41,608 bases of DNA. It comes from a bacterium. Lineage in GTDB: Bacteria; Elusimicrobiota; Elusimicrobia; Elusimicrobiales; UBA9959. The translations under genes and the position numbers were made by a program. The stretch is from assembly GCA_021811315.1 (NCBI GenBank), contig JAJZPF010000023.1, positions 1-41,608 on the forward strand, given 5' to 3'. Shown piece by piece: positions 1 through 9,100 of this stretch (position 1 is the stretch's first letter; every line of letters begins with the position of its first letter). The notes beneath the pieces are model-generated. The model had not been told where the DNA came from, made no database searches, and worked only from the letters and a program-made list of their open reading frames with translations.

Positions 1-273
1 CTTTACGCCGGCCTGCTGCTTACGCCCGGGATCTTCACCCGCTTTAGCGCCTTTTTATGCGGCGCCATGCTGGCCTTTTTCGAATTGCTGCTGGCGCAGG
101 CCTGGCTTCGGGGGCTGCCAATCACCTCCTGCGGCTGCTTCGGCTCCGGCGGCTCCAATTCCCTGCCTTTTGAGTTCTTGCTTAACTTGCTTTTCCTGGC
201 CCTGACCTGCCTGGCTTTCCGCCATGGTCTCTTTTTCTCTGCCGATAAGGGCATAGGAACAGAGCGTTCATAA
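1..273 (+). CDS. MauE/DoxX-like integral membrane protein, 3' part only
   Basis: The frame is open from the first base of the window and ends at TAA 271-273, so only about the last 90 residues are visible and the true start lies upstream. What is visible is strongly hydrophobic, with two or more likely membrane segments, and contains the motif SCGCFG after a short loop. A CGCFG-type motif next to a membrane helix is typical of MauE/DoxX-family redox-associated membrane proteins, which supply or organise disulfide or electron flow in the envelope. An internal ATG at 67 would give 68 residues but would cut the first helix, so I prefer the open upstream frame. A hairpin terminator lies about 50 bases downstream. 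The partner protein cannot be seen. The family is fairly likely; the exact role is unknown. Confidence 0.6.
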   Translation, partial: LYAGLLLTPGIFTRFSAFLCGAMLAFFELLLAQAWLRGLPITSCGCFGSGGSNSLPFEFLLNLLFLALTCLAFRHGLFFSADKGIGTERS

Positions 274-325
274 AACCCATAAGCAGATTAGCCGGATACT
301 AAACAGCAAAAGAACGAAATAAAGC

Positions 326-380
326 GAGGCAGCCTCTGCATAAGTCGGCGCTAACGCTAAGACGTGCAGAGGCTGCTTCT
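326..380 (+). terminator. Hairpin terminator after the MauE/DoxX-like gene
   Basis: The arm GCAGCCTCTGCA (329-340) pairs perfectly with TGCAGAGGCTGC (365-376), and three further pairs extend the base of the stem. The loop is about 24 bases and TTCTTAA follows the right arm. The position, just after a stop codon and before a promoter-like sequence, fits transcription termination. The T tract is short, so efficiency is uncertain. Confidence 0.6.
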
Positions 381-433
381 TAATAGTATTTAACTATTAA
401 AATCCCAACTAATCAATACCCGGCTGAACACAT

Positions 434-462
434 TTGACAGACGACCGTAAAATTGCGCTAAT
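434..462 (+). promoter_or_regulatory. Sigma70-type promoter for the lipoprotein gene at 605
   Basis: A perfect -35 TTGACA (434-439) is followed after 17 bases by GCTAAT (457-462), a four-of-six match to the -10 consensus. Transcription would start near 469, leaving a leader of about 135 bases before the ATG at 605. The rest of the 274-604 gap holds the upstream terminator and one small hairpin; I see no gene in it. Confidence 0.5.
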
Positions 463-560
463 AGGGTGAAGATCTACCTTTGCATTAAAATGAGAGGACT
501 TGCGAAAAATGGGAAAGAGTTGTAAGCCGGAAGGCGGTTCGAATCTAAAGTCGTCGAGGC

Positions 561-580
561 GATAAGCGGACGCGCTTATC
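561..580 (+). promoter_or_regulatory. Small perfect hairpin in the leader of the 605 gene
   Basis: GATAAGCG (561-568) pairs perfectly with CGCTTATC (573-580) around a GACG tetraloop. It sits 24 bases before the start codon and just upstream of the GGGAGGA ribosome binding site (593-599). It could affect mRNA stability or translation. No known riboswitch core is recognisable, so any regulatory role is a guess. Confidence 0.3.
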
Positions 581-604
581 ACCCGGCAGCGCGGGAGGAA
601 AGCA

Positions 605-1021
605 ATGAAAACAAGAAATCCATTAATACTGACCGTAATTATCGCCTCACTATCCGGCTGCTCGGTACTGCATTGGTCCGGGCATCCGGTGCAATTGACC
701 GGAATTACCTCCGGGGCGGGACCGAACCCGGCGCGCTCCGCGCCTCCGGAGAGGGAAACAAAGCCGTTCATAAACAACCTTCCCCGGACTTCTGAGGAAT
801 ATACCAGTGCCGCCGGCCTGTACCTGGACCTTGCGAAGAAATACAGGAAGGAGGCCGCTTCCCATCAGGCCATGAAAAAACTTTACGGGGACACCGACCC
901 CGTTATGGCGGAACATTGCGAGAACCTGAGCAGGCAGTTAGCGGCCCTGGCCGACCAGTGCGAAGAGATAGGGAAAGCGCACGAAAAGAAAGCCGAGGCG
1001 CTTAAAGAATTGAAAAAGTGA
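605..1021 (+). CDS. Small predicted lipoprotein of unknown function
   Basis: This 138-residue protein begins with a typical lipoprotein signal: basic start, hydrophobic stretch and the lipobox LSGC at residues 16-19, so Cys19 should be lipidated. A low-complexity Pro/Arg-rich linker follows. The C-terminal half (about 60-138) is charged and mostly helical, rich in Lys, Glu and Ala, resembling a short coiled coil, with Cys at two places. The start is supported by GGAGGA seven bases upstream. It has its own likely promoter and is followed after 39 bases by a DUF302 gene with a strong ribosome binding site. I do not recognise a family. Helical lipoproteins of this type often act in envelope structure or stress, but nothing here proves that. 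Confidence 0.7.
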   Translation: MKTRNPLILTVIIASLSGCSVLHWSGHPVQLTGITSGAGPNPARSAPPERETKPFINNLPRTSEEYTSAAGLYLDLAKKYRKEAASHQAMKKLYGDTDPVMAEHCENLSRQLAALADQCEEIGKAHEKKAEALKELKK

Positions 1022-1060
1022 GCGTATTTTTTTATATTCCAATCCGGTCCAGGAGGTCTT

Positions 1061-1450
1061 ATGATAAATTACGGTTTTACAAAAGAGCTTGAACTACCCT
1101 TTGAGGGGGCGGTGGAAGCCGTGACCGCCGCGCTGAAAAAGGAAGGGTTCGGCATACTCACAAAGATAGATATGCGGGAGAAATTCAAAGAGAAACTGGG
1201 CATTGACTTCCCGAACTATGTCATACTCGGCGCCTGCAGCCCGGCTAACGCCTATAAAGCCGTACAGGCCGAGGAGAATATCGGGCTCATGCTTCCGTGC
1301 AATGTTATAGTGTACGAGAAAGGCGGGAAAACCGCGATTGCGATAATAAAGCCCACGGTAGCGATGAGCAGTATAGACAACGCGGCGCTTAAGCCTTTGG
1401 CGCTGGAAGTTGAAACCATGCTGAAAAGAGCATTTGACTCGATGGTTTAG
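1061..1450 (+). CDS. DUF302 family protein
   Basis: This 129-residue protein fits the DUF302 fold along its whole length: an amphipathic start with a pattern like FEGAVEAVTAALKKEGFGIL, then the ILGACSPANAYKA segment, then LMLPCNVIVYE. The NYVILGACSP and LPCNVIVYE strands are the family's most recognisable parts, and the two Cys residues in them are commonly conserved. DUF302 proteins are small cytoplasmic or periplasmic proteins of unresolved function, often found next to metal resistance or redox genes, as here. No signal peptide is seen. AGGAGG lies directly upstream of the ATG. The next gene begins 11 bases after the stop, so the two are probably cotranscribed. Confidence 0.85.
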   Translation: MINYGFTKELELPFEGAVEAVTAALKKEGFGILTKIDMREKFKEKLGIDFPNYVILGACSPANAYKAVQAEENIGLMLPCNVIVYEKGGKTAIAIIKPTVAMSSIDNAALKPLALEVETMLKRAFDSMV

Positions 1451-1461
1451 CGAGGGTATAG

Positions 1462-1947
1462 ATGATCAAAAAACCACTCTTTATTGCGGTATGCGTCCTG
1501 GCTGCGGGCTGCGCCGAGTTGCCGCCCGCGGCCCCGAATCCGTGGGATTCGCCGCAGAGCCGCTGGAGCGTTGAGAAAGAAGGGCTGCGCCTGGACTTCA
1601 CCCTTAAACCGACCGTGCCCGACGAAACGCAGGAGGCTGAACTTGAAATCCTGGTCACCGACCTGGCGGCCTCTTCTCCCGGGCCTATCATTGACGCCGG
1701 AGTCAAAGGAAGGGCGCTGATGCCAAGAAGGCCCGGACACATACACGTGCTGGCCCTGCAGGCCCTGCACAAGGAGAACCGCCCGGGCGTATACGGCATG
1801 CACCTTACATTCGGAATGGGGGGGGAGTGGGAGGCGGAATTCGCAGTCAGCCTGCCTTCAGGCAAAACTGTAGAGGCCTTATTTCCCTTCATTGTTTCAG
1901 GGTCGGATATACCGCCCTGGGAGAGAAAGCAGGGGAGAAAGAAATAG
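1462..1947 (+). CDS. YtkA-like lipoprotein
   Basis: This is a 161-residue lipoprotein with signal and lipobox LAAGC (Cys17). Residues about 38-150 resemble the YtkA-like beta-sandwich domain: LRLDFTLKP, then a region with ALMPRRPGHIHV containing Met and two His, then GVYGMHLTFGMGGEWEAEF, the characteristic end of the fold. YtkA-like domains occur in FixH-type and copper-related envelope proteins and often have Met/His residues near their edge, so metal handling is a reasonable but unproven guess. It follows the DUF302 gene closely and faces a convergent minus-strand gene, with only 9 bases between the stops and no clear terminator. Confidence 0.65.
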   Translation: MIKKPLFIAVCVLAAGCAELPPAAPNPWDSPQSRWSVEKEGLRLDFTLKPTVPDETQEAELEILVTDLAASSPGPIIDAGVKGRALMPRRPGHIHVLALQALHKENRPGVYGMHLTFGMGGEWEAEFAVSLPSGKTVEALFPFIVSGSDIPPWERKQGRKK

Positions 1948-1956
1948 CTTTGCGGC

Positions 1957-2493
1957 TCATTCTATTTCACGCACAGTGAGAGTGCGTTTATCCTCCCACT
2001 GGTATACATCACCGGTAACTTCGACTTGCCGCCCTATCCGCCGCTTCAGCTCTTCGTATATCAATCCTGACTCCGGCCCCGCGGCTATCCCGTAAAGGAC
2101 GCCTTCGGGGGTCAGCAAGCCCATGGGAAGTTTGATCTCCAGAATACAAAGCTCGGCGCATTCCCGGTGTCCGGCCCCTCGCGCCCCTTTTTTTTCATAA
2201 CAGGCGACGTCGACAATTTCGCCCCGCAGCTTCTTCCGCTCCAGCGGCACGGCCAGCGCTTTTTCCCACTTTTTGGCGCTTAGAGAGTAATGTGAAATTT
2301 TGACGCCGTTGATATAAACCATGGGGGTCGCCGAACCTGCATAGACGCCTTCATTTTTTACCCGCCGGACAGAGAAAGAGGCTTGATACAGCTTTGCCAG
2401 GCGGCTTAATTCTTCTTCAGCCGAATCGCAATGAGCACAGCCGCAGCGGTGTAGAACTATTTCATGTTTCGCGGTAATTTCAGGCATATACAC
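1957..2493 (-). CDS. Thioredoxin-like protein with C-terminal Cys-containing domain
   Basis: This 178-residue protein has two parts. Residues about 10-75 resemble a glutaredoxin/thioredoxin fold: IVLHRCGCAHCDSAEEEL carries a CxxC (CAHC), followed by SATPMVYINGVKI, which contains the cis-proline typical of the fold. Residues about 90-178 form a second domain starting GEIVDVACYEKKGARG, with HRECAELC and a final IGRQVEVTGDVYQW strand. That looks like a small beta-barrel (OB-like) domain seen in secreted proteins with conserved Cys. No clear signal peptide is present. The start is uncertain: ATG at 2493 and another two codons in, neither with a good ribosome binding site. It may reduce or deliver metal or disulfide-containing partners. 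The domain pairing is observed; the role is inferred. Confidence 0.65.
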   Translation of the reverse strand: MYMPEITAKHEIVLHRCGCAHCDSAEEELSRLAKLYQASFSVRRVKNEGVYAGSATPMVYINGVKISHYSLSAKKWEKALAVPLERKKLRGEIVDVACYEKKGARGAGHRECAELCILEIKLPMGLLTPEGVLYGIAAGPESGLIYEELKRRIGRQVEVTGDVYQWEDKRTLTVREIE

Positions 2494-2888
2494 TCTCGGA
2501 GGCCGCCAGGCGGATTATTAACCTGAAGCCGAGCGGCGTTTAAACGGTACCGATCGGCCTGTGGAATGACTTGGCAGCGCTCCGTAACAGAGCCTACCCT
2601 ACATCTTTTTTCAGGGAATTACAATGCTGACTCCCTGCAGATGTACAGAAACCGGACATTGACTCACCAATAGGAAAATTGCGGTAATACGCTTAGGGCG
2701 AAAAAATCAAATAGAGTTCGAGGCGTTCTTTCTGCATGGTCTATTAAGAAAAGGGAGGACATAGGGCCGGGTCGCGTATACGAATAGAGAGAAATACCAA
2801 CCACTGAACCTATTTTGGTACTATTACTAGCGAATAAATTCCGCAAGTTTTCTCCCGATTTTACGTTTAAATTGGTGCGAGGTCGATT
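2494..2888 (+). other. Intergenic stretch with no supported gene
   Basis: About 395 bases separate two divergent genes. The only open frame of note is a 60-codon one on the minus strand (2664-2846) without a ribosome binding site or recognisable protein, and I reject it. The stretch should contain both promoters, but I find no hexamer pair good enough to name. Base composition is lower in GC towards the 2889 gene, as expected for a regulatory region. Confidence 0.4.
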
Positions 2889-3482
2889 ATGACTGATAAC
2901 TGTTTAAAAGTAGTTCAGAATCTTTCCGCCTACATGGACGATGCGCTTGCCCCCGAAAACCGGGCAGAGCTGGAGGCCCATATCGCCGCTTGCGCCTCCT
3001 GCGCCGTAGAACTGAGACGTATAGCAGAGTTGGACGCGGAAATAAAGAGGCTTCCGGTTATAGAGCCCTCGCCTTTCTTTGCCGCAAGAGTAGCGGCCGC
3101 TGCCCGGTCGATGAACCGGGCCGGCGTCTCTTTGCGCCGCTTCCTGCGCCTGCCGGTACCGGCAATGGCTTTAATGGCAACCTTCATCCTGATAAACCTC
3201 TTCACCTTCGCCTTCAACATCAACGCCATGGAGAACGGCCCGCGCCGGGAACTCGCCCGAAAAGTGGTGGCGCAGCTCGTAAAGCCGACCAGCATGCTGA
3301 ACCCCGTGGCGCTGTCGCGCCTGTGCGGCGAATGCAATGAATACATGTGCCTGTGCATGCATGAAGCCGGCAAAAAGAACATCTGTCCCTGCAAAGACTG
3401 CGAAATGGAAAGAATGCAAAACCAAACCGAGACAGGAAAAACCGGCGATATGGGCAGCATGGAGAAAAAAGATGTCCACTAA
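2889..3482 (+). CDS. zf-HC2 anti-sigma-like membrane protein with Cys-rich tail
   Basis: The 197-residue product starts with a putative zinc-binding anti-sigma (zf-HC2) domain: Cys5, then His31-x3-Cys35-x2-Cys38, followed by EL-R helices. One membrane segment (about 86-108, MALMATFILINLFTFAF) separates it from an outer domain. That domain contains a dense Cys cluster, CGECNEYMCLCMHEAG followed by CPCKDC, and ends with a Met-rich tail. Such proteins normally hold a sigma factor in the cytoplasm until an envelope signal arrives. No sigma factor gene lies next to it, which is unusual. The Cys cluster and its position at the head of a Cus-type efflux operon suggest it may sense or bind metal, an inference. 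The next gene overlaps its end by 11 bases. Confidence 0.7.
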   Translation: MTDNCLKVVQNLSAYMDDALAPENRAELEAHIAACASCAVELRRIAELDAEIKRLPVIEPSPFFAARVAAAARSMNRAGVSLRRFLRLPVPAMALMATFILINLFTFAFNINAMENGPRRELARKVVAQLVKPTSMLNPVALSRLCGECNEYMCLCMHEAGKKNICPCKDCEMERMQNQTETGKTGDMGSMEKKDVH

Positions 3483-3726
3483 ATTCGCTGCAGCAGCTCT
3501 CGCCCTTGCGATCTTTTCTTTCGTGCACCTGTTCGGAGTTGAAAAGGCCGTTATAGCCGTGGCCCTGGGAGTGGTGATCCTTAAGGACTCTTCTGTCACC
3601 CCGCGCGCCCAGAAGCTGGCCAAAGCCGCGATAATAATCGGCCTCGGTTACCTGCTCGTAGTAACAGGGGTTTTTCTCTACCACATGCCGGTTTTAAACA
3701 ACATGGCGGCGAAACTGGCCAAGTAA
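3472..3726 (+). CDS. Small two-helix membrane protein
   Basis: This 84-residue protein has two hydrophobic segments (about 3-33 and 45-70) separated by a short charged stretch (KDSSVTPRAQK). I start it at ATG 3472, preceded by GGAG at 3461-3464, rather than at the earlier in-frame ATG 3337, which would overlap most of the zf-HC2 gene. It overlaps that gene by 11 bases and stops nine bases before the TolC-like gene, so it belongs to the efflux operon. The family is not recognised. It could be a membrane partner of the zf-HC2 protein or of the pump. Confidence 0.65.
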   Translation: MSTKFAAAALALAIFSFVHLFGVEKAVIAVALGVVILKDSSVTPRAQKLAKAAIIIGLGYLLVVTGVFLYHMPVLNNMAAKLAK

Positions 3727-3735
3727 GGCAACTTT

Positions 3736-5025
3736 ATGAAGACAGTCACAACAGCGGCCATATTACTCTCGCTGGCATGCTCCCTCGCGGCGGCCCAGGG
3801 GCAAACGCGCCAGGACGATGTTACTCCCCGGGTGGAAACCGCGGCCGCAAAACCGCAGTTGAATCTGGCTGATGTACTGGCCGAAGTCCGCTCCAAAAAT
3901 CCGGAGCTCATGGCGGCCGCCGCCGTTTCACTGGCCGCCAAAAGCCGGATCAAACAGGCTTATCTGCTCAAAGACCCTGTGATCGAATTCGAGCGGATGT
4001 ACACTCCCTCCGGCCAGAGCTTCGTGAACAAAGCCGCGGAGAGGAACATCTCCATCAGCCAGGAAATAGACAACCCCTATAAACTCCGGCTGCGCAAGGA
4101 TCTCGCCAAAGACGAGCACGCTTTGTATTCTACCCTTTACGCCGCCAAAGAGAGGGAACTGGTCTCCAAAGCAAAGGCGCTCTTTTATGAGTATTACATG
4201 GCCTCCAAGGCGGAGCTTATCTACAATGAGACGGTGGAGATCCTGCGCGGTTTCTCGAAGATAGCCGAAACCAAGTATTCGGTAGGCAGCGCCTCTCAAA
4301 GCGACGCGATCAAAGCCCAGGTGGAACTTTCGCGGACCCTCAACATGTTGGTAACCGTTACCCAGGAGAAAGAAACCGCAAAGGCCATGCTGAACGCCAT
4401 GATGAACCGGGATACGCTCTCTCTCCTGCCGGAGCCGCAGGAACTTGAGCCCTCGCAGCCGGGCGCCGAGTATACAAAACTGCGGACCGCCGCTCTTGCC
4501 TCAAATCCCGGGCTGAAAGCCTATTCCCTCAAGATCAGCCAGGCCGAAAAACGCTTCTCCCTTTCAAGGGCCGAGTACCTGCCGGACTTCATGCTGCTGT
4601 ACAGGAAAAGAAAAGCCCCGGGTCAGGAGATGAATAACACCTACGATCTTTCGCTGGGCCTGACCATCCCGCTCTGGTTCTCCAGGCAGAAGGAGATGGT
4701 GAAGGAAGCCGCCGCCGACAAGGAAATGGCCTATGCCGAATACAGGGCCGCCGGCAACGAGCTCTCCTCCTCGCTCAGGGAGGCCGACATAAAGGCGCGC
4801 AGCAGTATGCGGCTGGTGGACCTTTACCGCGGCAGCGTCATACCGCAGGCCGAGGAAGCGCTGAAAATAGCACAGAGCGGCTACCAGGCGGATAAGACCG
4901 ATTTCATGGACCTGCTGGACGCACAGCGCACTCTGCTCGATTTTAAGATGGACTATTACCGCTATATCGTGGATTGCCATACCTGGCAGGCCAGGGTCGA
5001 ACAACTGACAGGGGAAATAAAATGA
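3736..5025 (+). CDS. cusC: CusC/CzcC-type outer membrane efflux protein (TolC family)
   Basis: This 429-residue protein has a signal peptide ending near residue 20 (ALA-rich LACSLAAAQ) and the long alpha-helical pattern of TolC-family channels. It has two outer membrane efflux repeats: residues about 45-235 (LADVLAEVRSKNPELMAAAA) and about 245-425 (LRTAALASNPGLKAYSLKIS). The end, with SGYQADKTDFMDLLDAQRTLLD, is a hallmark of the family. It would form the outer membrane exit duct for the CusB-CusA pump encoded immediately downstream. Its stop TGA overlaps the ATG of the adaptor gene (ATGA), indicating translational coupling. The length is normal. The substrate is inferred from the pump gene. 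The symbol is by role; CzcC-like naming is equally possible. Confidence 0.9.
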   Translation: MKTVTTAAILLSLACSLAAAQGQTRQDDVTPRVETAAAKPQLNLADVLAEVRSKNPELMAAAAVSLAAKSRIKQAYLLKDPVIEFERMYTPSGQSFVNKAAERNISISQEIDNPYKLRLRKDLAKDEHALYSTLYAAKERELVSKAKALFYEYYMASKAELIYNETVEILRGFSKIAETKYSVGSASQSDAIKAQVELSRTLNMLVTVTQEKETAKAMLNAMMNRDTLSLLPEPQELEPSQPGAEYTKLRTAALASNPGLKAYSLKISQAEKRFSLSRAEYLPDFMLLYRKRKAPGQEMNNTYDLSLGLTIPLWFSRQKEMVKEAAADKEMAYAEYRAAGNELSSSLREADIKARSSMRLVDLYRGSVIPQAEEALKIAQSGYQADKTDFMDLLDAQRTLLDFKMDYYRYIVDCHTWQARVEQLTGEIK

Positions 5026-6185
5026 AGGTAAAAAAACTCGCTCTGATAATTCCCGGGCTGCTGCTGCTGGCCGCCGTTGCCCTGGGGATAATATATTACC
5101 GCGGCCACGCCGGGCATGGCGCCGCGCAACAGAAAGAATCCTACCATTGCCCCATGCACCCCACTTATGTCTCGGACAAGCCGGGGGAATGCCCTATCTG
5201 CGGCATGAACCTGGTTAAAAGCGATACCGCGGCCCCGCCAGCGCAGCCGGGTGAAAAGAAGATCAAGTTCTACCGCTCCCCGATGAACCCTGCCGTAACC
5301 TCCAAAACGCCGATGAAGGACGAAATGGGGATGGATTACACTCCGGTGTATGAAGTTGAAGGAGAAGCCAAAGAAGTGGGCGGCCGGGCCCCGATAAAAA
5401 TGGACGCCGGGAAAAGGCAGCTTATAGGCGTAAAGACCGACAAGGCGGCCTACAGGACGCTGACCCACACGGTGGTCAGTTCGGGCAAGGTCGCCTACGA
5501 CCCGGACCTTTACCAGTCCATTTCGGAGTATAAGGAAGCCCTCATAGCCAGGGAAAAGATCAGGGATAATTCGTGGCCGGAAGTGCATGAAAGAGCGGAG
5601 GCCCTGATCAGGGCCTCGGAACTGCGCCTGCGCCAGCTGGGCCTCTCGGAGCAGCAGCTGGACGAACTGGCCGGCAACGGCGGGGAAACTCAATCCAACC
5701 TGCTGCTGCCCGGCGCCAAAGCCTGGCTTTACGCCCAGATCTACGAGTACGAGATAGGCCTGATCAAGCCTGGCCAGGAGATAGAAGCGGCTACGCCGGC
5801 CTATCCGGGGAAAATTTTCCGCGGCGTCATCAAGGCCGTGGACTCCATCCTTTCCGCGGAAACGCGCACGCTGCGGGTCAGGGCGGAAGTGGAAAACCCC
5901 GACAACATGCTGAAACCGGAGATGTACGCCGAGGTCAAGATAAAGGTTACGCTGGGTTCGCGCCTGACGGTACAGAACAACGCCATCATAGATACCGGAA
6001 CCCGGAAGCTGCTTTTCGTGGATAAAGGCGAGGACGGCTTTGAGCCGAGGGAAGTGAAAACCGGTTTTGCCGGCGACGATTACACCGAGGTCCTATCAGG
6101 GGTAAGGGCCGGGGAGACCGTGGTGACTTCCGCCAATTTCCTGGTAGACTCAGAATCCAGGCTCAGGTCCACGGTCACGGAATAA
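5022..6185 (+). CDS. cusB: CusB-type periplasmic adaptor with N-terminal HMBD
   Basis: The 387-residue protein is the membrane fusion subunit linking CusA to CusC. ATG 5022 overlaps the upstream stop; the first 20 residues are a membrane anchor or signal (LALIIPGLLLLAAVALG). Residues about 43-67 form a heavy-metal-binding domain with YHCPMHPTYVSDKPGECPIC followed by GMNL. Residues about 83-110 resemble a second, degenerate copy (YRSPMNP, MGMDYTPVY) in which the Cys residues are gone. The hairpin (EYKEALIAREKIRD), lipoyl-like, beta-barrel (AWLYAQIYEYEIGLIKPGQEI) and membrane-proximal domains follow. CusB proteins collect periplasmic Cu(I)/Ag(I) and pass it to the pump. It is cotranscribed with cusC and cusA, the latter three bases downstream. 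Confidence 0.9.
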   Translation: MKVKKLALIIPGLLLLAAVALGIIYYRGHAGHGAAQQKESYHCPMHPTYVSDKPGECPICGMNLVKSDTAAPPAQPGEKKIKFYRSPMNPAVTSKTPMKDEMGMDYTPVYEVEGEAKEVGGRAPIKMDAGKRQLIGVKTDKAAYRTLTHTVVSSGKVAYDPDLYQSISEYKEALIAREKIRDNSWPEVHERAEALIRASELRLRQLGLSEQQLDELAGNGGETQSNLLLPGAKAWLYAQIYEYEIGLIKPGQEIEAATPAYPGKIFRGVIKAVDSILSAETRTLRVRAEVENPDNMLKPEMYAEVKIKVTLGSRLTVQNNAIIDTGTRKLLFVDKGEDGFEPREVKTGFAGDDYTEVLSGVRAGETVVTSANFLVDSESRLRSTVTE

Positions 6186-6188
6186 GCC

Positions 6189-9100
6189 ATGATAAAAAAG
6201 ATCATCGGTTTTTCCGCTCACAACAAGGCCTTGGTAATTATTTTCGCCCTTGTTGCCGTGATAGGCGCGTATTTTTGCGTAAAGAACATCTCGCTCGACG
6301 CCATCCCCGATCTTTCCGACACTCAGGTGATAGTGTATTCGCGCTGGGACCGCTCCCCCGATATCATGGAGGACCAGGTCACCTACCCTATCATCACCTC
6401 GCTTCTGGGCGTGGCTAAAGTAAAGACCATTCGCGGTTTTTCCGATTTCGGCTTTTCGTACGTTTATATCATCTTCGAGGACGGCACGGACATCTACTGG
6501 GCCAGGGCCCGCGTGCTGGAATACCTCAATAAAATACAGGGCCGGCTGCCTGAAGGCGTAAAAACAGAAATAGGTCCGGACGCCTCCAGCGTGGGCTGGG
6601 TGTACCAGTACGCCCTGGTGGATAAAAGCGGCAAGCACGACTTGTCGGAACTGCGCTCCTTCCAGGACTGGAACCTCAAGTACCACCTGCAGTCGGTGCC
6701 GGGCGTGGCCGAAGTGGCTTCCATCGGCGGCTTCCAGAAGCAGTACCAGGTGAACCTGAACCCCAACGCCATGGCGGCCTACAATATCCCGCTGGAGAAA
6801 GTGCTGAGCGCCGTCAAGAACGGAAATAACGACGTGGGCGGGCGGCTGATAGAGTTCTCCGGCGCGGAATACATGATACGCGGCAAGGGCTACGCGCGCT
6901 CCACCGAGGATATAGAAAATATAGTGGTGGCGCGCGACTCCAACGGCACTCCGGTGCTGATCAAAAGTATTGCCAAGGTAGAGACGGGGCCCGAGATAAG
7001 GCGAGGCATAGCGGACCTGAACGGCGAGGGCGACACCGTAGGCGGCATAGTCATCATCCGCCATAAAGAGAACGCGCTGAACGTTATAAACAGGATAAAA
7101 GAAAAGATAGAGCAGATAAAGCCCTCTTTGCCGGAAGGCGTGGAGATAGTCGCAACTTACGACCGCTCCACGCTGATCTACAAGGCCATCGAAACCCTCA
7201 AACGCCAGCTGACGGAAGAAATGATCATCGTCAGCCTGGTCATACTCATTTTCCTCTGGCATGTGCCGTCGGCCATTATCCCGATAGTGACGATACCCGT
7301 CTCGGTTTTCCTGGCTTTCATCCCCATGTATTTCATGGGCATCTCCTCCAACATAATGTCGCTTTCAGGTATCGCTATTTCCATAGGCGTGCTGGTGGAC
7401 GGCGCGATAGTTGAAGTGGAGAACGCTTATAAAAAACTGGAACTCTGGCAAAGCGGGGGGAGAAAAGGGGATTTCCACGCCGTGCGGCTGGAAGCCCTGC
7501 AGGAAGTGGGCCCGTCGGTGTTCTTCTCGCTGCTGGTCATAGCCGTGGCTTTCCTTCCCATCTTCACTCTGGTGGACCAGGAAGGCCGGCTGTTCAAACC
7601 TCTGGCCTACACCAAAAATCTTTCAATGTTCATGGCGGCAATACTCGCCGTGACCCTGGACCCGGCCCTCCGGATGATGTTCGCCCGCATGGACCCGTTC
7701 CCCATCAAGCCGCGCTGGCTGGGGAAAGTGGTCAACACGGTAGCCGTCGGGACCTACTACCCCGAAGAGAAACACCCGATAAGCAAAATGCTGTTCGCGG
7801 TGTACGAGCCGGTCTGCAAATTCGTGCTGAACCACCCGGTAAAGACCATCGTGTGCGCGCTCCTGCTGGTGCTTTCAACCATCCCGGTCTACCTGAAGCT
7901 GGGCTCTGAATTCATGCCGCCCCTGAACGAGGGGACGATCCTGTACATGCCCACCACGCTGCCCGGGCTTTCGGTGACCGAAGCGCAGAAACTGCTGCAG
8001 CGGCAGGACGAGGTGCTTAAAAGCATCCCCGAGGTGGAGCGGGTGTTCGGCAAAGCCGGTCGGGCGGAAACTTCTACGGACCCGGCGCCTTTCTCGATGA
8101 TGGAGACCACCGTAGTCCTTAAACCCGCCGAAGAATGGCGAGCCAAACCGCGCTGGTATTCCTCCTGGGCGCCTGACTTCCTGCGCCGGATACTCAGCCA
8201 TATCTGGTACGACAAAATGACCTGGGACGACCTCATCACGGATATCGACTCAAAGATGAAGTTCCCCGGCGTTTCCAACGCCTGGACCATGCCCATAAAG
8301 GCCAGGATAGACATGCTTTCCACCGGCATCCGGACGCCGATAGGGATAAAGATCTACGGCGCGGACCTCACCCAGATCCAGAAAATAGGTATACAGGTGG
8401 AACAGCTCGTCACCCAGGTGAAGGGGACAAGAAGCGCCTTCGCCGAGCGCACCGCCGGCGGCTACTTCCTGGACTTCACGCTTAAAAGGGACCAGCTGGC
8501 CCGCTACGGGCTCTCGGTCATGGAAGCCCAGACGGCTGTGATGTCCGCCATAGGCGGCGAGCCTGTCTCCACCACGGTGGAGGGCAGGGAGCGCTATTCG
8601 ATAAACGTGCGCTACGCCCGCGAGTTCCGCGACGACCTGAGCAAGCTTGGCCGCGTACTGGTGACCACAATGGACGGGATCAACGTTCCGCTTGCGCAGA
8701 TCGCCGACATCGAGATGCGGCAGGGCCCCGCGATGATCCGCGACGAGAACGGCCTGCTGTCCGGCTATGTCTACGTGGACATAGAAGGCATAGACGTAGG
8801 CACCTACGTGAAGAACGCCAAGGAGCATATTTCCGCCAATCTCAAACTGCCTTCAGGCTACTCGCTGGAATGGAGCGGGCAGTACGAGAACATGCTGCGC
8901 GTGCGCGAAAGGCTCAAGCTGGTGCTGCCGCTCACCTTGTTCATAATCTTCATACTCCTGTATATGAACACTAATTCGGCGGCGAAAACGTTCATAGTGC
9001 TGATGGCCGTGCCGTTCTCGCTGATAGGCGCGGTCTGGTTCCTGTACTACCTTGGCTACAATGTCTCCATCGCCGTGTGGGTGGGCATGATAGCCCTGAT

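Noticed and set aside
2664..2846. 60-codon minus-strand frame in the 2494-2888 gap
   Set aside because: No ribosome binding site, no recognisable protein, and it lies where promoters of divergent genes are expected.
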